Assembly (NCBI GenBank): GCA_905250075.1
Contig: CAJNOP010000016.1
Location: forward strand, 1,087,661-1,151,660
Source of the DNA: Rotaria sp. Silwood1
Taxonomy: Eukaryota; Rotifera; Eurotatoria; Philodinida; Philodinidae
Direction of reading: 5' to 3'
DNA: 64,000 nucleotides
Shown here in pieces: positions 1 to 12,221 of the stretch. The translations under genes were made by a program, and so were the position numbers. A model generated the notes under the pieces. That model did no database searches. It was not told where the DNA came from and saw only the letters and a list, made by a program, of their open reading frames with translations. Each line of letters begins with the position of its first letter. Positions within the stretch are counted from its first letter, which is position 1.

Positions 1-886
1 CAGCAACAAAACCGTATAACACGACATTATTGAACAGAATGATGACGCTATTTATTGCTATATTAAGCAATGTTCTTTGCGGCGAGATAATGGCAAACAA
101 CAAAAAAGGGCTCTACAATAGTGAGTTTAGTTCTATGTGAAGAAAAGAGCCACAGTTATATCTTCAGCCTATGTCCCAGCTAAATTATACGTTTCTTTAC
201 AGAAAATATTTTTTTGCATATAACAAATCATGTATCTCAGTATATCAATCTTATTTCTCTTTGAATGATATATGAAGTTTGTGCAAACTCTTATTTATAA
301 TTGATTTCTTGTATGATTAAATATAAGTTCTAAAGTCCAAGATATTTATTGAAATCGATTGAAAATAAACCTTTACATATAACTAGGATTCATTAGGCGC
401 AAAGGTGCATTGCAGTATCAAAATGTAAGAAAATGTTACATTATAGTATGAAATATTGATTTATATTGTCATAATATCACACTATAGTAAATACAGTAGA
501 GTGATAAAGAGGATCATCATGAGATCGCAATAATTGCATTATTACGACGCTATTTAACGATTATCGATGACATGGGAGACGATAGTTATATGGGAATAAA
601 AAACTTTGCACTACTTCGTTATATACCAATTCGTAAAACATTCGAAATTGTGAATATTGGCAATCGATGATAATAATATTTTTTTACATATCCATACGAA
701 TTCGTTTAGAATGAAGGTGATTGTATTCCATTTGAATAATGAAATGAGTCTTTTTCTCTTTGTCAACAAACAATAAGTGCTTTTTTCCTAAAAATTTTAT
801 TCTATACAGGTCATAAATTCATTTAAAAATGAATAAATAACATTGCAAATAAAGAGATAACAACCATGTCACCACTTTTTTAACAA
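1..886. other. A/T-rich non-coding flank
   Basis: I see no convincing reading frame, RNA gene or organised repeat here. The sequence is A/T-rich and unremarkable until the GC-rich repeat cluster that begins near 887. It probably lies just outside the large transposon, but the element's exact left end is not resolved. Confidence 0.4.
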
Positions 887-1010
887 CTGCGTGGCAGTTA
901 CGCGCAATAGCCATTTTGCGACGCAGTTGCGCGTAACTGCGACGCACTGGCCGCATCTGATCTTAAAGAAATAGACTGTGTTCACTGCGACGCAGTGATC
1001 GCAGTGTCTG
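887..1010. repeat. Left subterminal repeat cluster of CACTA-like element
   Basis: This GC-rich island in A/T-rich surroundings is built from short direct and inverted copies of motifs such as GCAGTTACGCG and CTGCGACGCA. It includes the perfect palindrome CACTGCGACGCAGTG at 983–997. A related cluster lies at 16447–16556, beyond the last transposon gene. Clusters of short repeats just inside the ends are typical of En/Spm (CACTA) elements, where they bind transposase. The CACTG sequence at 983 would fit a CACTA-type terminus, but I found no matching 3-bp target duplication, so the exact end is uncertain. Confidence 0.55.
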
Positions 1011-2517
1011 CTAAATTATTCGCTGTTCTTACAGTTGTTGAAAAAATAACCAATGATAAATAAATATCTTAAGTTTCCAATTCGATGATTTCTAAACGCT
1101 TTCAATGACGACTGAATGGAATATAGACGGACACGTTTCCAGCAGACAAGCTCATTTCTTTCTTTTTCTTTCACGAAGACACTTGTAGTTAGTCTCTCAC
1201 TTTATCAAGGTAAGCATGATGAAACTTTCAAAATTCAAGTAGAAATTTTTTACCAAAAGAAGAACTTTTTAAGAAGAAAACGATTCTTTATAAAGCTCGG
1301 CCAAAGGTCTTTGGGGCTGAGGAAACCAAATCTATAACCAACCTTTCGAAATTTTAAGTTCTTTTTTTTCACAAAAATTTTTTTCATAAAAAAATTTCTT
1401 TTAACAAAAAAATGTTTTTTTCGTGAAAAGTGGTTTCATACATAAAAAAGGTTTTACGAAAGAACTGATTTACAAAAATATTTTTTTTGCAAAAAGCTTT
1501 TTCTATGAAAGAGTGTTTTGAAGAAAAGATCAGTTTTTTCGTATAAATTCTTTTTTGCTAAAAGAAATCATGTTTTTACAAAAGAGCGATCTAGAAAAAA
1601 GTTCTCGTAGAAAAAAATTTTTTTTTTGTTACATAATTGTTTGTGAGAAAATCAGTGTTTTAGTAAAACTTTTTTCGCAAAAGCTTTTCTTGTTAAATAA
1701 AAACTCATTTTCTTTACGATAAAGTAAGTTTTTGAAAAATCAAATTCAAAATGTCGAGAAACCAATTCCAGATTCGGCTTCCTCGACGCAGAGACGTTTG
1801 ATCAAACTGTATACAAAATCTCTTTTCTCTTAAAAAAACTTTTCTTTTGTGAAAAAAATGTCTACTTTAACTTCGGTTTTGTTAAAATTAGAATTTAAAG
1901 TTGAAGCCTGCTAACTGAACCTGAACTTTAACCCTTTAAGTTTAAAGTAAGACTTTAACTTTAATGCAAAGTTTAAGGTGCCATCCTTATTCCGGTCTAT
2001 CCCTTGACCAAACAGTAGATGATAATAAGACACACTTGTAAATGTCAATAGAAATGATTAAGTAGGCTCCTACTTATTATTTCTCAATATACTCAAATCC
2101 ATTTTGATTGTACCAGCAGTTCATCTTTTTTTTTCAGTCAAAACTGGAATTCAGAAATTTAACATAATACATGTTCCAAAATTCGATGGTTAAGAACGTT
2201 TTTGTTGTATTAGTTACAAAGATAAGTTATTGTTAAAATAAGATGACTACTGTTTCATTTTTGATGAAGACAGTCATTTTTCGCTAAAAATAGTAAAAAG
2301 CAATATTTTATCTATATGTAAACTCCAACCTATTCACGTGGTTTAGGTTTTGCATTGTTAAAAAGGGTATATTCTTGCCTGATATTGTAGTAGATGCGCA
2401 GAACAAATGATGTCTACAATTTAGTACTTTTTTAAAGGGGATCTCTCTCTCTCTCTTTTACATCAAGATAGCTTGCTTTTAGTCATTGTTTTTGTATTTT
2501 TTTTATATTATAAATAA
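1011..2517. other. Low-complexity leader of transposon
   Basis: There is no gene here. Positions 1340–1760 are a degenerate A/T tract of repeated T-run/A-run pairs (AAAAATTTTT-like, often with GAAAA). Positions 1860–1985 carry several ACTTTAA/TTTAAAG repeats. A CT microsatellite lies at 2441–2457. The interval lies between the left repeat cluster and the transposase gene and may hold its promoter or a 5' UTR exon. Confidence 0.35.
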
Positions 2518-3300
2518 ATGCTTCGCTTCAAGGCTTCTATATTAAAAACAACCAAGACACGTCGGCTACAGCGTCGTCAATCACGAGAAATGCTGAATCG
2601 TTTATTTGGTGATTATAATACTAATGAAAGTGATGATGAAAGTAACATTACGGTTGGTGACCATAATCAATCATCTGAACGTGAGTTAAGAAATTTATCA
2701 CCAAATGTTTCCTCATGTTTACCATCATTCGAACCAATAAATTATCAAAACGATCAGTTTGACAACGTACATTCATTTGATGATCATTTATTAGACATGG
2801 ATAATGGGACACCATTATTTAATGACAGTTCCATAACTGTCAACAAAGCCGTACGTGAACTTTGCTGTTTCTTCACCGATTTCAATATAAACAAACGTAC
2901 TGCAGTTCATCTACTTCGTATTATTAAAAGACTTTTACCAAAACCTAATAGACTACCAACATCATGGAAAGGGACCACGAAGGTATTAGGCTATGTATCA
3001 AGATCACAAACAACATTTTTATGCTCAAGCTGCTTCCAACAATGTCAAAAGGGTCGATATGGTACTAAATTATGTACAAATGAACAATGTCCTATGAAAA
3101 ATCGAATAATGAAAAGTACTGAAATAGTCGAACTTGTACATCTAGATATTCGTACACAAATACAAGCTATTTTAGATAGAAATCAATTATTACTTAATCG
3201 AAAAGGTTTGTATCCTACGACGGATGTTTGTTTCGGCGAATATTATCAAAGTCAATCAAATGCAACAACTAATCGTGTTACTTTAATCGTTCATACGGAC

Positions 3301-3735
3301 TAGGGGTGTCAGGGTTCCCGTACTTTGGAGTTCCGTTCCTAAGGAACGGGAACCCACACTGGGTTCCGGGTTTCCAGGAACGGGAACCCACACCGGGTTC
3401 CTAAGAATGAGGAACCCTGTTGCAAATCGTTTACAACAGAAATTTAGGTAGGGTTCCCAGTTTTGGGGAACCCGGTTTGGGTTCCCGTTCCTGGGAACCC
3501 GGAACCCAGTATGGGTTTCCGTTCCTAGGAACCCGGAACCCAGTATGGGTTTCCGTTCCTAGGAACCCGGAACCAGGAGTGACTTGCTCAAAACGAAAGA
3601 AAAAGTATGTCTATAAACTCGAGCGTGTACAAAAAAGCATAGAAATGAATTTTCAACCGGGTTCCCATTCCTAGGAACCCGGAACCCATAGCGCGTTCCC
3701 GTTCCCAGGAACGGAACCCGAAACTGACACCCCTA
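3301..3735. mobile_element. hAT-type MITE 1 inserted in transposase exon
   Basis: A 435-bp non-autonomous element. The ends are perfect 12-bp inverted repeats, TAGGGGTGTCAG and CTGACACCCCTA. They are flanked by a perfect 8-bp duplication, ATACGGAC, at 3293–3300 and 3736–3743. The 8-bp duplication and TAGGGGTGTC-like ends are hallmarks of the hAT superfamily. Removing the element and one duplication joins the transposase frame (…VHTD to DGAPLVK), which proves the insertion. The interior is built from repeated GGGAACCC/GGTTCC words, including two adjacent 34-bp units around 3507–3570. It encodes no transposase. Confidence 0.92.
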
Positions 3736-4263
3736 ATACGGACGGGGCACCACTCGTCAAATTATCAAAACAAAGCATATGGCTCTGTTTTGCCTCACTA
3801 GTGGAATTATCTTCACCAACTCGTGATTACCATAAAAATACTGTTATACTGTCACTATGGACGTCAAAAGTCAAACCTGATCCAAATACATTTTTACATG
3901 AAACCATCGAAGAAATTTAACTACTTATTAATAGGGTACATCAATATTTATTAATGGACAAGAATATGAAATTACATAAGAACACAATATTTCGTATCTG
4001 TTCTTCCAGCTAAAGCTTTTTTTTGTAAAACTATTAGTTTTAATGGCTATTCAGCCTGTGCCGAGTGTTGCAGTACAGGTAGGTGTAATCATTTTGGAGG
4101 CATTCTTATTTTTCAATCTGAAATATTTGAGTTTTATACGATAATATTTGTTTCGGATAACTTTCGACGTATTCTAAGTCATATTATAAAAATCGCCAAA
4201 GTTCTATAACACATACAAGTTTAGGTTTCAAATGGAATTTGATTTAAAGAGTATTACTTAAAA

Positions 4264-4312
4264 ACAAGTAACGTTCATCGTCAAGCGATTCACTTAGCCC
4301 TAGACTGATAGA
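4264..4312. repeat. Dispersed repeat related to 14126–14170
   Basis: The block CAAGTAACGTTCATCGTC…TTAGCCCTAGACTGA closely resembles CAAGTAACGCTCGTCGTT…TTAGCCCTCGACTGA at 14126–14170, in the same orientation. Both copies lie in introns of the two transposon genes. No function is evident. Confidence 0.45.
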
Positions 4313-4849
4313 ATACATGTACGGATGTAATAGCATAAAAAGCTACATTAAAAAAGTAATACGCAAAAATTGATAATATAACCAGTATATCTTAGGCGAG
4401 CAGAGAACTTAACTCGGAGAATTCTCACTCTCAGTAAAGATAATTCATTTTACAAATTTAATTTTTTTTGTCGTTTTTGTTTTATTTTTTTTTTGCTTTT
4501 ATAAATATAAATAGCGTTCAATAAGATTAGACAAGAATACGATTTTTTTTGTAATTATATTGGCGCTATTTGTACGTACAAAAATATGAATTATATTATT
4601 CATAAAATTTGAGTTTTATTAATCAATATTTTATGCTTCAATTCGCGCATTAATTCTAAACTATTAATAAATTAGATATTCATTGATACAACATTGCAGA
4701 ATCAATCCTACAATAATGAATAATTTAAACGATTTCTTTAAATCCATACTGCTCATTTGGTCTGACTCTCACTAATTAAATGCTTTTGTAAGCCGTTTTA
4801 CGCCACTACCCGAATTATAGTTATTTCATTGACATTTTACCGATGATTA

Positions 4850-5780
4850 TTATGGGTTCATTTACATCAGTCTTTAGATGGTCATTTGTGCCATAGTTAC
4901 CGGAATAGTTGTTTGTACCATGGTTGCCATATGNNNNNNNNNNTCATAGTTACCGGAATAGTTGTTTGTACCATGCTTGCTATATGGTCATCTGTGCCAT
5001 AGTTACCGGAATAGTTGTTTGTGCCATGGTTGCTATATGGTCACCTGTGCCATAGTTATCGGAATAGTTGTTTGTGCCATGGTTGCTATATGGTCATCTG
5101 TGCCATAGTTACCGGAATAGTTGTTTGTACCATGCTTGCTATATGGTCACCTGTGCCATAGTTACCGGAATAGTTGTTTGTGCCATGGTTGCTATATGAT
5201 CATCTGTGGCATAGTTATCGGAATAGTTGTTTGTACCATGGTTGCTATATGGTCATCTGTGCCATAGTTACCGGAATAGTTGTTTGTACCATGGTTGCTA
5301 TATGGTCATCTGTGCCGTAGTTACCGGAATAGTTGTTTGTACCATGGTTGCTATATGGTCACCTGTGCCATAGTTACCGGAATAGTTGTTTGTGCCATGG
5401 TTGCTATATGATCATCTGTGCCATAGTTATCGGAATAGTTGTTTGTACCATGGTTGCTATATGGTCATCTGTGCCATAGTTACCGGAATAGTTGTTTGTA
5501 CCATGGTTGCTACATGGTCATCTGTGCCATAGTTACCGGAATAGTTGTTTGTACCATGGTTGCTATATGGTCACCTGTGCCACAGTTACGTGGTCGTTTG
5601 TACCAAAAAAATGACCGTTTGTGCCATAGTTACATGCTCATTTGTACCATAGTTACCTAGTTAATTTTAGTAAAAAAATGGCCGTTTGTGCCAAAAAAAT
5701 GGTCACTTGTGCCAAATAAATGGTCGTTTCTGCCAAAAACATGGTCACATGTGCCAAAAAAATGGCCATTTTGACCGCGT
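4850..5780. repeat. 53-bp minisatellite
   Basis: Tandem array with a 53-bp period; for example, 'catagttaccgg' recurs at 4945 and 4998. A typical unit reads GTCATCTGTGCCATAGTTAC followed by CGGAATAGTTGTTTGTACCA and TGGTTGCTATATG. About a dozen near-identical units run to about 5580. After that the array decays into shorter variants of TGGTCGTTTGTGCCAAAAAA. It lies wholly within the 2.7-kb intron 4079–6748 of the dead transposase. The ORF spanning it is a by-product of the repeat. Confidence 0.9.
4934..4943. other. Assembly gap (10 N) in the minisatellite
   Basis: Ten N bases lie near the start of the 53-bp array. The true number of repeat units is therefore unknown and probably larger. Confidence 0.99.
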
Positions 5781-5785
5781 TACCG

Positions 5786-5822
5786 ACAGACAGACCGACA
5801 GACAGACAGACAGACAGACACA
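5786..5822. repeat. (GACA)n microsatellite
   Basis: A run of GACA/GACC tetranucleotides directly follows the decayed end of the minisatellite, still inside the transposase intron. Confidence 0.85.
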
Positions 5823-6320
5823 GGTGAATTTCGGTTTCTAGACCCTAGCCTTTCAGTCTAGGGAATATATATTCAGGCGTAGCTACTTTATACGACCAGT
5901 AAATTTTGTGAGTGGATAATTCCAGACTAAGATTATATCCCATAGATAAGAAATATGGTCTTAAGAGTGATACTGGATTGCAATTTATAGAAACTAGTGA
6001 TTGCCTTGAATATATAAATACAAAAATTGATACATGTAGCAAATAAACCTTATCGTCTTTGCCTGTTTCATCCAAATTAATTTTTGACATTAAAAAAAAA
6101 ATTTTGAGTTTCATATGCCGTCTCTAAACGAATATTAGCTATTTTCCACACACTTTAGAAAACTAGATAATTGATCTGACCATAGTGATAGAACATCTTA
6201 TGAAATTAGGTTATTAGTCCATCCATTGATCATCCGATCCCTATCATAATGAACAACAGAATCATACACTCCGTTTTAATCATGATACAGACGCTTTGTG
6301 AACTCTGCTCAAACCATCAG

Positions 6321-6482
6321 TCAAAAAAATTATAAAAACAGTTACAGAGAATAGTAATAAAAAACATGCAACAGAAAAAAAATAATTCAATAAACTTGAA
6401 CGTTCAATTTACTAATTTGTTTATTGTACTACACGTTTTTTTATTAGTATTTTTCAACTGTTTTTATAATTTTGTTCTGATA
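6321..6482. repeat. Short inverted repeat (about 45-bp arms)
   Basis: The left arm (…AAAATTATAAAAACAGTT…) is complementary to the right arm (…AACTGTTTTTATAATTTTG…) at 6455–6475. The central spacer is about 80 bp and the arms extend imperfectly beyond these cores. It lies in the same transposase intron as the minisatellite and may be a small fold-back element. Confidence 0.5.
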
Positions 6483-8327
6483 GATAATATGAAGAGAGTT
6501 CATGAAACGTCTCTAATATGATAAAAAAGATGTTTATGATCTCTTATTCATTATGAAATATTTTCACCGATTGCCGTTAAAACGAAAGTCTCTTTTAATA
6601 TATAGTATCAAATTGTAGCTTGAGTTTGAAGTAATCAATAATACCTATCACAACTAAGTAGTCTTCGGTAACATTGAGTTTTGATGTTTTTTTATAGATA
6701 AATTTATTCTTGTTTTTACCTAATAAATCTTCTGTATTTGTGTTATAGGTAAATGGAGTGCTGAGCACAATATTGTGGTTTATCCATTTACTCGCAACAA
6801 TCTAACAGTTCGTACTCATAGTGCATATCTCGATGCAGCAAAAGAAGCACAAAAAAAGTCAACTCATGGCAAAGTCGTTCCAGTTGATGGCATCAAAGGC
6901 CTTTCTACTTTACTACAGGTCTGCAAAATTCTGATTCATTTTTTTAGATTTTTGAACGTAGAAGGAAGTTGAATCATAAGGAGGCAAATATGACGTGCAA
7001 TATCATTTGAAAGTTCAGATTACCAATGATTTAAGTTGAGCATCACAATTATAAATACATAATAAATTGAAAATCGTAGAAAGAAATGAATGTTCAAGTT
7101 CTTTTCATTCAGTTCATAGTTTTTACTTCAAATAAGATTAAAAAATTGTTTATAATGAGGTCATGGATAAAAGATAATAAGCGAAGCACAAATGGATCCA
7201 TATCTTGTCTTTTACATGTTCTTTTGAGTATCATTAGGGTTACACATTCTTACATCAATTTATATGCTGCTAAGTATCGTAACATAACTGTTGGTCTCCA
7301 AACAGTTTTTGTCGTGATATTGAGAGACTCACGACAATGACCATACATGATTTTAATGTATTTACATTTAATTTCTTAACTGATGAGAGTTCTAAAACAG
7401 TGTCGTAGGAGAGCAAGTACTGTAGGTTCTCTAAATGTTGCCCATGTCATAGTGAAAGTCACATCTTGATACCTTTTCGTGTTTCCGAAGTATTTAAAAT
7501 TCGGCCAAGTTGAAAAAACTGTCTTGCATTAGAGCCATTAGTATCCAAAGTGTTATATGATATCAAATGACATTCTTACGATTCATAATGCAACTTTTTT
7601 TCTATTATATACTGTAGTTCATAATGTCAAATATTTATGCGCTTATCTAAGCTCCATCATTACACTAATTGCTGAGAAAGCCTTAAAGTATTGACATGAA
7701 ATCGCCTCTGAAATTCTGATTACGAGAAAGAAAATTTGAAAGTTAAAAATAAATTTTATTTGAGATAGTAGGCTTACCTATCTAGAATGACTTTATTCGT
7801 CAATCCAAACAACTTTCAATTTTCTTCACTAATTCTACTTTTACTTTAGGTCTTCGAATATCCTTGTCAAATTGTATTTGACTACATGCACCTTATATGT
7901 CTGGATCATGTGCCGTGTGTTATCAAACGTTGGTGTCAAAATATTGATGAATCAATTGTACGTTTAATTGATGACTTAATCGGTCAGCTTCGTCTGCCAC
8001 ACAATCTGAACGTATCTTTTTTGGATTCGATCGTAAACGCCGGACAATGGAAGGCAAAAAATGGTCGTTTATTCGTATTGAATGTTGGAGTACCTATTGT
8101 TACGTTACATCTTCCAAGACTTTTAGTATCTCACTTCTTACTTTATTCTGTGGCGGTGAAAATTCTTCATGCTTCTGAATCCATCGATGAAATTAATTTG
8201 GGCGAACAAATTATGAATTATTACTGTAAAACTGCTCTTCTTCTACATGGTTCATCGGTGTAAATCTTCTCACTTCATGCTCATATTCACCTTGCACAAC
8301 AAGTGAGACGTCACGGTGGACTTGGAC

Positions 8328-8869
8328 TAGAGATCTGCGGGACAAACTTTTTCGTGTCCCGAATCCCGAATGTCCCGTCCCGAAAATTTTTGAATGATCC
8401 CGAATCCCGTTTGTCCTGTCCCGGAGTTTTTCAAAATGTTCCGGTCCCGAATGTCCCGTCCCGAATTATTTTTGAATTGTCCCGGAACATCCCGTTTGTC
8501 CCGTTGAACGAAAGAAATATAAAGATGTCGTTCTATTGAACAAGAAAATCAAGAAAATGAAGAAACAATTGACGAAGATGATAATGATGAACAGATTTGA
8601 ATATATCTTGCAATATTTTTTGTGTTTTTTTTTTGTTATTTATTTAAATATTGAGACATTTCTTTAAAATAAAAATCTAACTGAACGAGATATTTTGCAA
8701 CAGAAAAGAAAAATTCGGGACATTCGTTCTTTTCAAATTGTCCCGAGTCCCGTTTGTCCCGTCCCGAAAATTTTAGAATTGTCCCGGTCACGATTGTCCC
8801 GTCCCGAATGTCCCACGGGACGGGACATTCGGGATTTTTCGGGATTCGGGACTGTCCCGCAGACCTCTA
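8328..8869. mobile_element. hAT-type MITE 2 inserted in transposase exon
   Basis: A 542-bp non-autonomous element. The 17-bp terminal inverted repeats are TAGAGATCTGCGGGACA and, at the right end, TGTCCCGCAGACCTCTA, with one mismatch. They are flanked by perfect 8-bp duplications ACTTGGAC at 8320–8327 and 8870–8877. The duplication length and TAGAG-type ends indicate hAT. Excising it joins RRHGGLG to HTSAFAFES of the transposase in frame. The interior consists of many copies of TCCCGAATGTCCCG-like words and carries no transposase. Confidence 0.92.
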
Positions 8870-9668
8870 ACTTGGACATACCTCTGCTTTTGCCTTCGAG
8901 TCTTGTGTTCGTTTTATTGAGAGAAAAGCTCATGGTAGCAAACATCTTGGAGCACAGATTTCATACTGGATTGATTTTTCAAACAATGATGCAAAATGAA
9001 CCTGTCAAGCCTCCAACACTGACAATCAATAATGTATATATACTGATTTTCCAGAATTTTTCACTTTTGTAAACAACATTTTAGGAAATCAAATGGTTGG
9101 ATGGTCGTCTCTGCTCGTATCTGACTGTATTAATTGAACAGATGGCAATCAATTCATTAGAATTTCACTCATGTAATTTTTACTTACGCCTCAAAGCTTT
9201 CTTCGTAACATATCATACAATTATTTATGACCAATCCTTCAAATGTCAGAGTTATATTGTTTCATTTTTTGATTCTGCTTGTAACTTCGTACACTATGGC
9301 AATATTGTTGTTTTCGTGAAGAGAGGTTTGCATTTCTTTGCTCTTGTACAAAAGTATACGCTAAGTAAAAAATCTATCACAGATTATGTCGAGGTTCCAT
9401 TTTCATTACACACGAAAGTAAATGAATTGTTTCCATTAATGCAGCTGTCTAACGAATTTCTTCTTATTTCTGTCGAAAAGATTAAACATAAGTGTGTGAA
9501 TATTCCATTTGAAGGTTTTTGCTGCTTATTGGAAATACGAATCGATTACGAACATGACTAGTTACCAATTTCTGAAAAATTAATAACTTTTTATTATTGC
9601 TTTTTCTCTTTTTTATTATATTTTGTATGTTTTAGATCATCAAAACGCAACGGATTATAAAACTTAAA

Positions 9669-10074
9669 CAAAGAACATTTTCGGATTTTCCAACGAAAAT
9701 TAATGTTTATATCGAGCATTCAACAATTGACGATTATTACGTTGACGAAATATTCAAAGAAAAGCGCGCTGAATTTTGCATATATAAACTTAGAAGAAAA
9801 AGATCACATTCATACTTACACATGAAAAAATATTTCAGTTACAAAATAACAAGAAATCAAATCGTATAGTCATATTGTTATATGATAGTTTCTTCTCGTG
9901 TGGTAACTGCATCATCTTTTCATGTAATTATGAATGTGATCTTTTTTTTTAAGTCTATATATGGAAAATTTATCACGCTTTGCTTTGAACGTTTCACCAC
10001 AATGATAATCGTCAATTGTTGAATGCTCGATATAAAGATTAAATTTTCGCAGGAAAATCAGAAAATGTTCTTTG
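9669..10074. repeat. Fold-back element, about 190-bp arms
   Basis: A long imperfect palindrome. The left arm contains CAAAGAACATTTTCGGATTT and ATCGAGCATTCAACAATTG; the right arm carries their complements (CAATTGTTGAATGCTCGAT, GAAAATGTTCTTTG). The centre is near 9877 (CATATTGTTATATG). It sits between the two genes of the transposon. There is no coding capacity, and no clear target duplication was found. It is best seen as a palindromic MITE. Confidence 0.8.
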
Positions 10075-11790
10075 CTAGATTTTAATAATAATTAGTTCTA
10101 TCTTATTCAGTTGTAAATATATCATTTCCAATTTATATATTCTAGATTTATGTTGAATAGTCATGTGCACAGAAAATGTATATGCTAAATATTACTTAAA
10201 TCGTCGAGCCAATGCTGAAGCTGAAGTATACAAACTTGTTTTATTTCCATCAGACAATTCAATTGCGGTCAATAAAGCACAACAGTGTTCTCCAGCAGAG
10301 CACGATGGTTTTTTTTTCGTACAAAGTGGAAAAAAAGATTCATGGGAGTCGTACTTGAAGAAGGTAAACAAGATTTCAAAATGAGATAAGTTTTTAAATA
10401 ACTGATGATTTAAAGGATACAATAAAATCATTTTATGTAATTACTTTTAACACTAACCTAGTCATTCAACAATGGTCTTACTACCAGGTCATTGTAATAG
10501 GTCTTATTTTTACACTTAAGAAACTTTAAAATTGAAAACACATCTTAATAATTATAAGCATTGGTTTTTTATATCAATACACCTACATCTGTTGTTTACG
10601 ATGGCAGACAGATAATTTGCTTTAATTTACACATCGATTGATTTATTTGTCTTTGTAGGATCTCTGCTGCAATGCAGTAAAGCTGCTGTTCAATTAACTA
10701 AAAAGACTGTCAATCCAGAAATTGAAAATGACTATGAACGAAACATCGATGAAAATCAATTGAAACAATATAATAGTAGGAGAACCATTAGTATTATTTT
10801 ATTAATTACTTGTGCTATATTTTTGTATCACAGCAAGTACATCGGAAATATCTATTTTAAAAAGTATTGCATTTGAAGGCAAGCTCCTTGAAGTAAAAGA
10901 TATTTTTATTTCATATTTGAATATTTTGTAGAACAAAATTTTAATATTCAGCGACATACAGCATCTACGATAACAATGTCTGCTAAACATTCAGATATAT
11001 TCGATAGTTGTTATTAACAGATAAAGCAAATGTTATTTTTCTCGTAAGCAGATCATGTTAATAGTGTTCAATCATCAAGTAAGATTTTATGCAAGTTTTC
11101 CTCTGATGGATCTTTTTAAAGATAAAATGTGCTTCAATTTAGATGCGAACAATAATGATGATTTTTCAGCTGTACTGCCGCCGACAACAACACTAGGTGA
11201 ATATTCTACATCAGCATCTCACATCGTACACAAATCGAACAAAAAGCATGATAAGTGTTTCAACCACAAACGATATAAACAATCTCAACATGAAACATCA
11301 GTCACGTTATTTGTACCATTTAACAATACAGACAGTGAATCTAAAGACAATGCAGACGAATCATCTGCTAATAGTCAACATCATGTTGATACTAATCAAT
11401 TATTACAAGATCAAACACCTAAGTTTGCTGGTCATGAAGTAATAGAAAACAAGAAGTTAAAAAGTACATCAGCCAAATCGTCATCTTCATCTGATCAACA
11501 GCTAATGGCTTGCCTGAGTAAATTTGAATCTCAATATTTGGGACCTCTTCTTGTTGGACAAGAACGGATCGAAACGATGGTAAAAGGTTTATTTGCTAAT
11601 CAAAAGAAAATTCAAAACATCTTATGAAAACAAAAGGCAATTGATTACTTGTCCATTGATCCAGGATGTTACGTTACTTAATGTTTATTTTATAAACATA
11701 AATAAGTTCTAGATATTCATGACATAAAGATAAAAATATTCGTTATTTTTCAAAAAGTAAATATTAAGAAATAAGTACACGTTTATTATT

Positions 11791-12221
11791 TATTCCCTCG
11801 ACTGTAGGGAGGGTCATATGTATTTAATATAAATAAAACCTTTATATTTATAAAATAAAGATAAATGATTTCTTTATTTTTCAAAACAAAGATAAAATAA
11901 AAAATGAAGAAAGGTTGGTTTCTCTGTGTTAGTTAAGTAGACAATTACTTAGGATAACAACATGATATGTCAATTGATATTCTTTGTTATCATCAATATC
12001 ATTTCAAACGTGTGATATTATTGAAAACTCAAGCTGATGAAATTTCATTTATCTTTATTTTTTAATATAACTATTTTGTTTATATTCATTTTATAAATAA
12101 TAAAGATTTTTTTCTTTATGTCTATTTTTCCAACATATAAAGAATACTTTTATCTTTATTTTGTAAAGATAAAGATTCAATTTATACATATTCTTTATTG
12201 TATAGAAATATAAAAATAAAT
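11791..12221. repeat. Left arm of large inverted repeat
   Basis: The outer edge is TTATTCCCTCGACTGTAGGG, followed by AGGGTCATATG. The inner part, 11899–12221, is nearly identical to the reverse complement of 12614–12940. The outer parts match, inverted, 14083–14125 and 15547–15576. The arm lies in the intron upstream of the exons 12263–12334 and 12398–12569. Confidence 0.8.

Larger units (their letters stand above)
2518..9561 (+). pseudogene. Broken Tnp2-type CACTA/EnSpm transposase
   Basis: Decayed DNA transposase. Recognisable segments in order are: 2518–3300 (basic N-terminus, acidic linker, then a zinc-ribbon-like CSSC…C…C region); 3736–3920 (begins TDGAPLVK, contains ILSLWTSKVKPDPNTF); about 4010–4078 (LPAKAFF…FNGYSAC.EC); 6749–6918 (VYPFTRNNLTVRTH…VDGIKGLS); 7850–8263 (VFEYPCQIVFDYMH); 8300–8990 (HLAQQVRRHGGLG, then SAFAFESCVRF after an insertion); and 9085–9561, a C-terminal region with LEFHSCNFYLRLKAF. 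The 'GIKG…DYMH' block is the Transposase_21/Tnp2 signature. Introns 4079–6748 and 6919–7849 have GT–AG ends and keep phase. The gene is dead: in-frame stops lie at 3918 and 8261, there is frame drift between 3920 and 4010, and two hAT miniature elements interrupt exons. Family call is confident; exon edges after 8878 are approximate. Confidence 0.8.

Noticed and set aside
5439-5660. Open frame over the 53-bp array
   Set aside because: It is the translation of the tandem repeat and repeats itself; no independent coding signal.
8733-8945. Open frames on both strands across the second MITE
   Set aside because: They read TCCCG-type repeats of a non-autonomous element and end outside it by chance.
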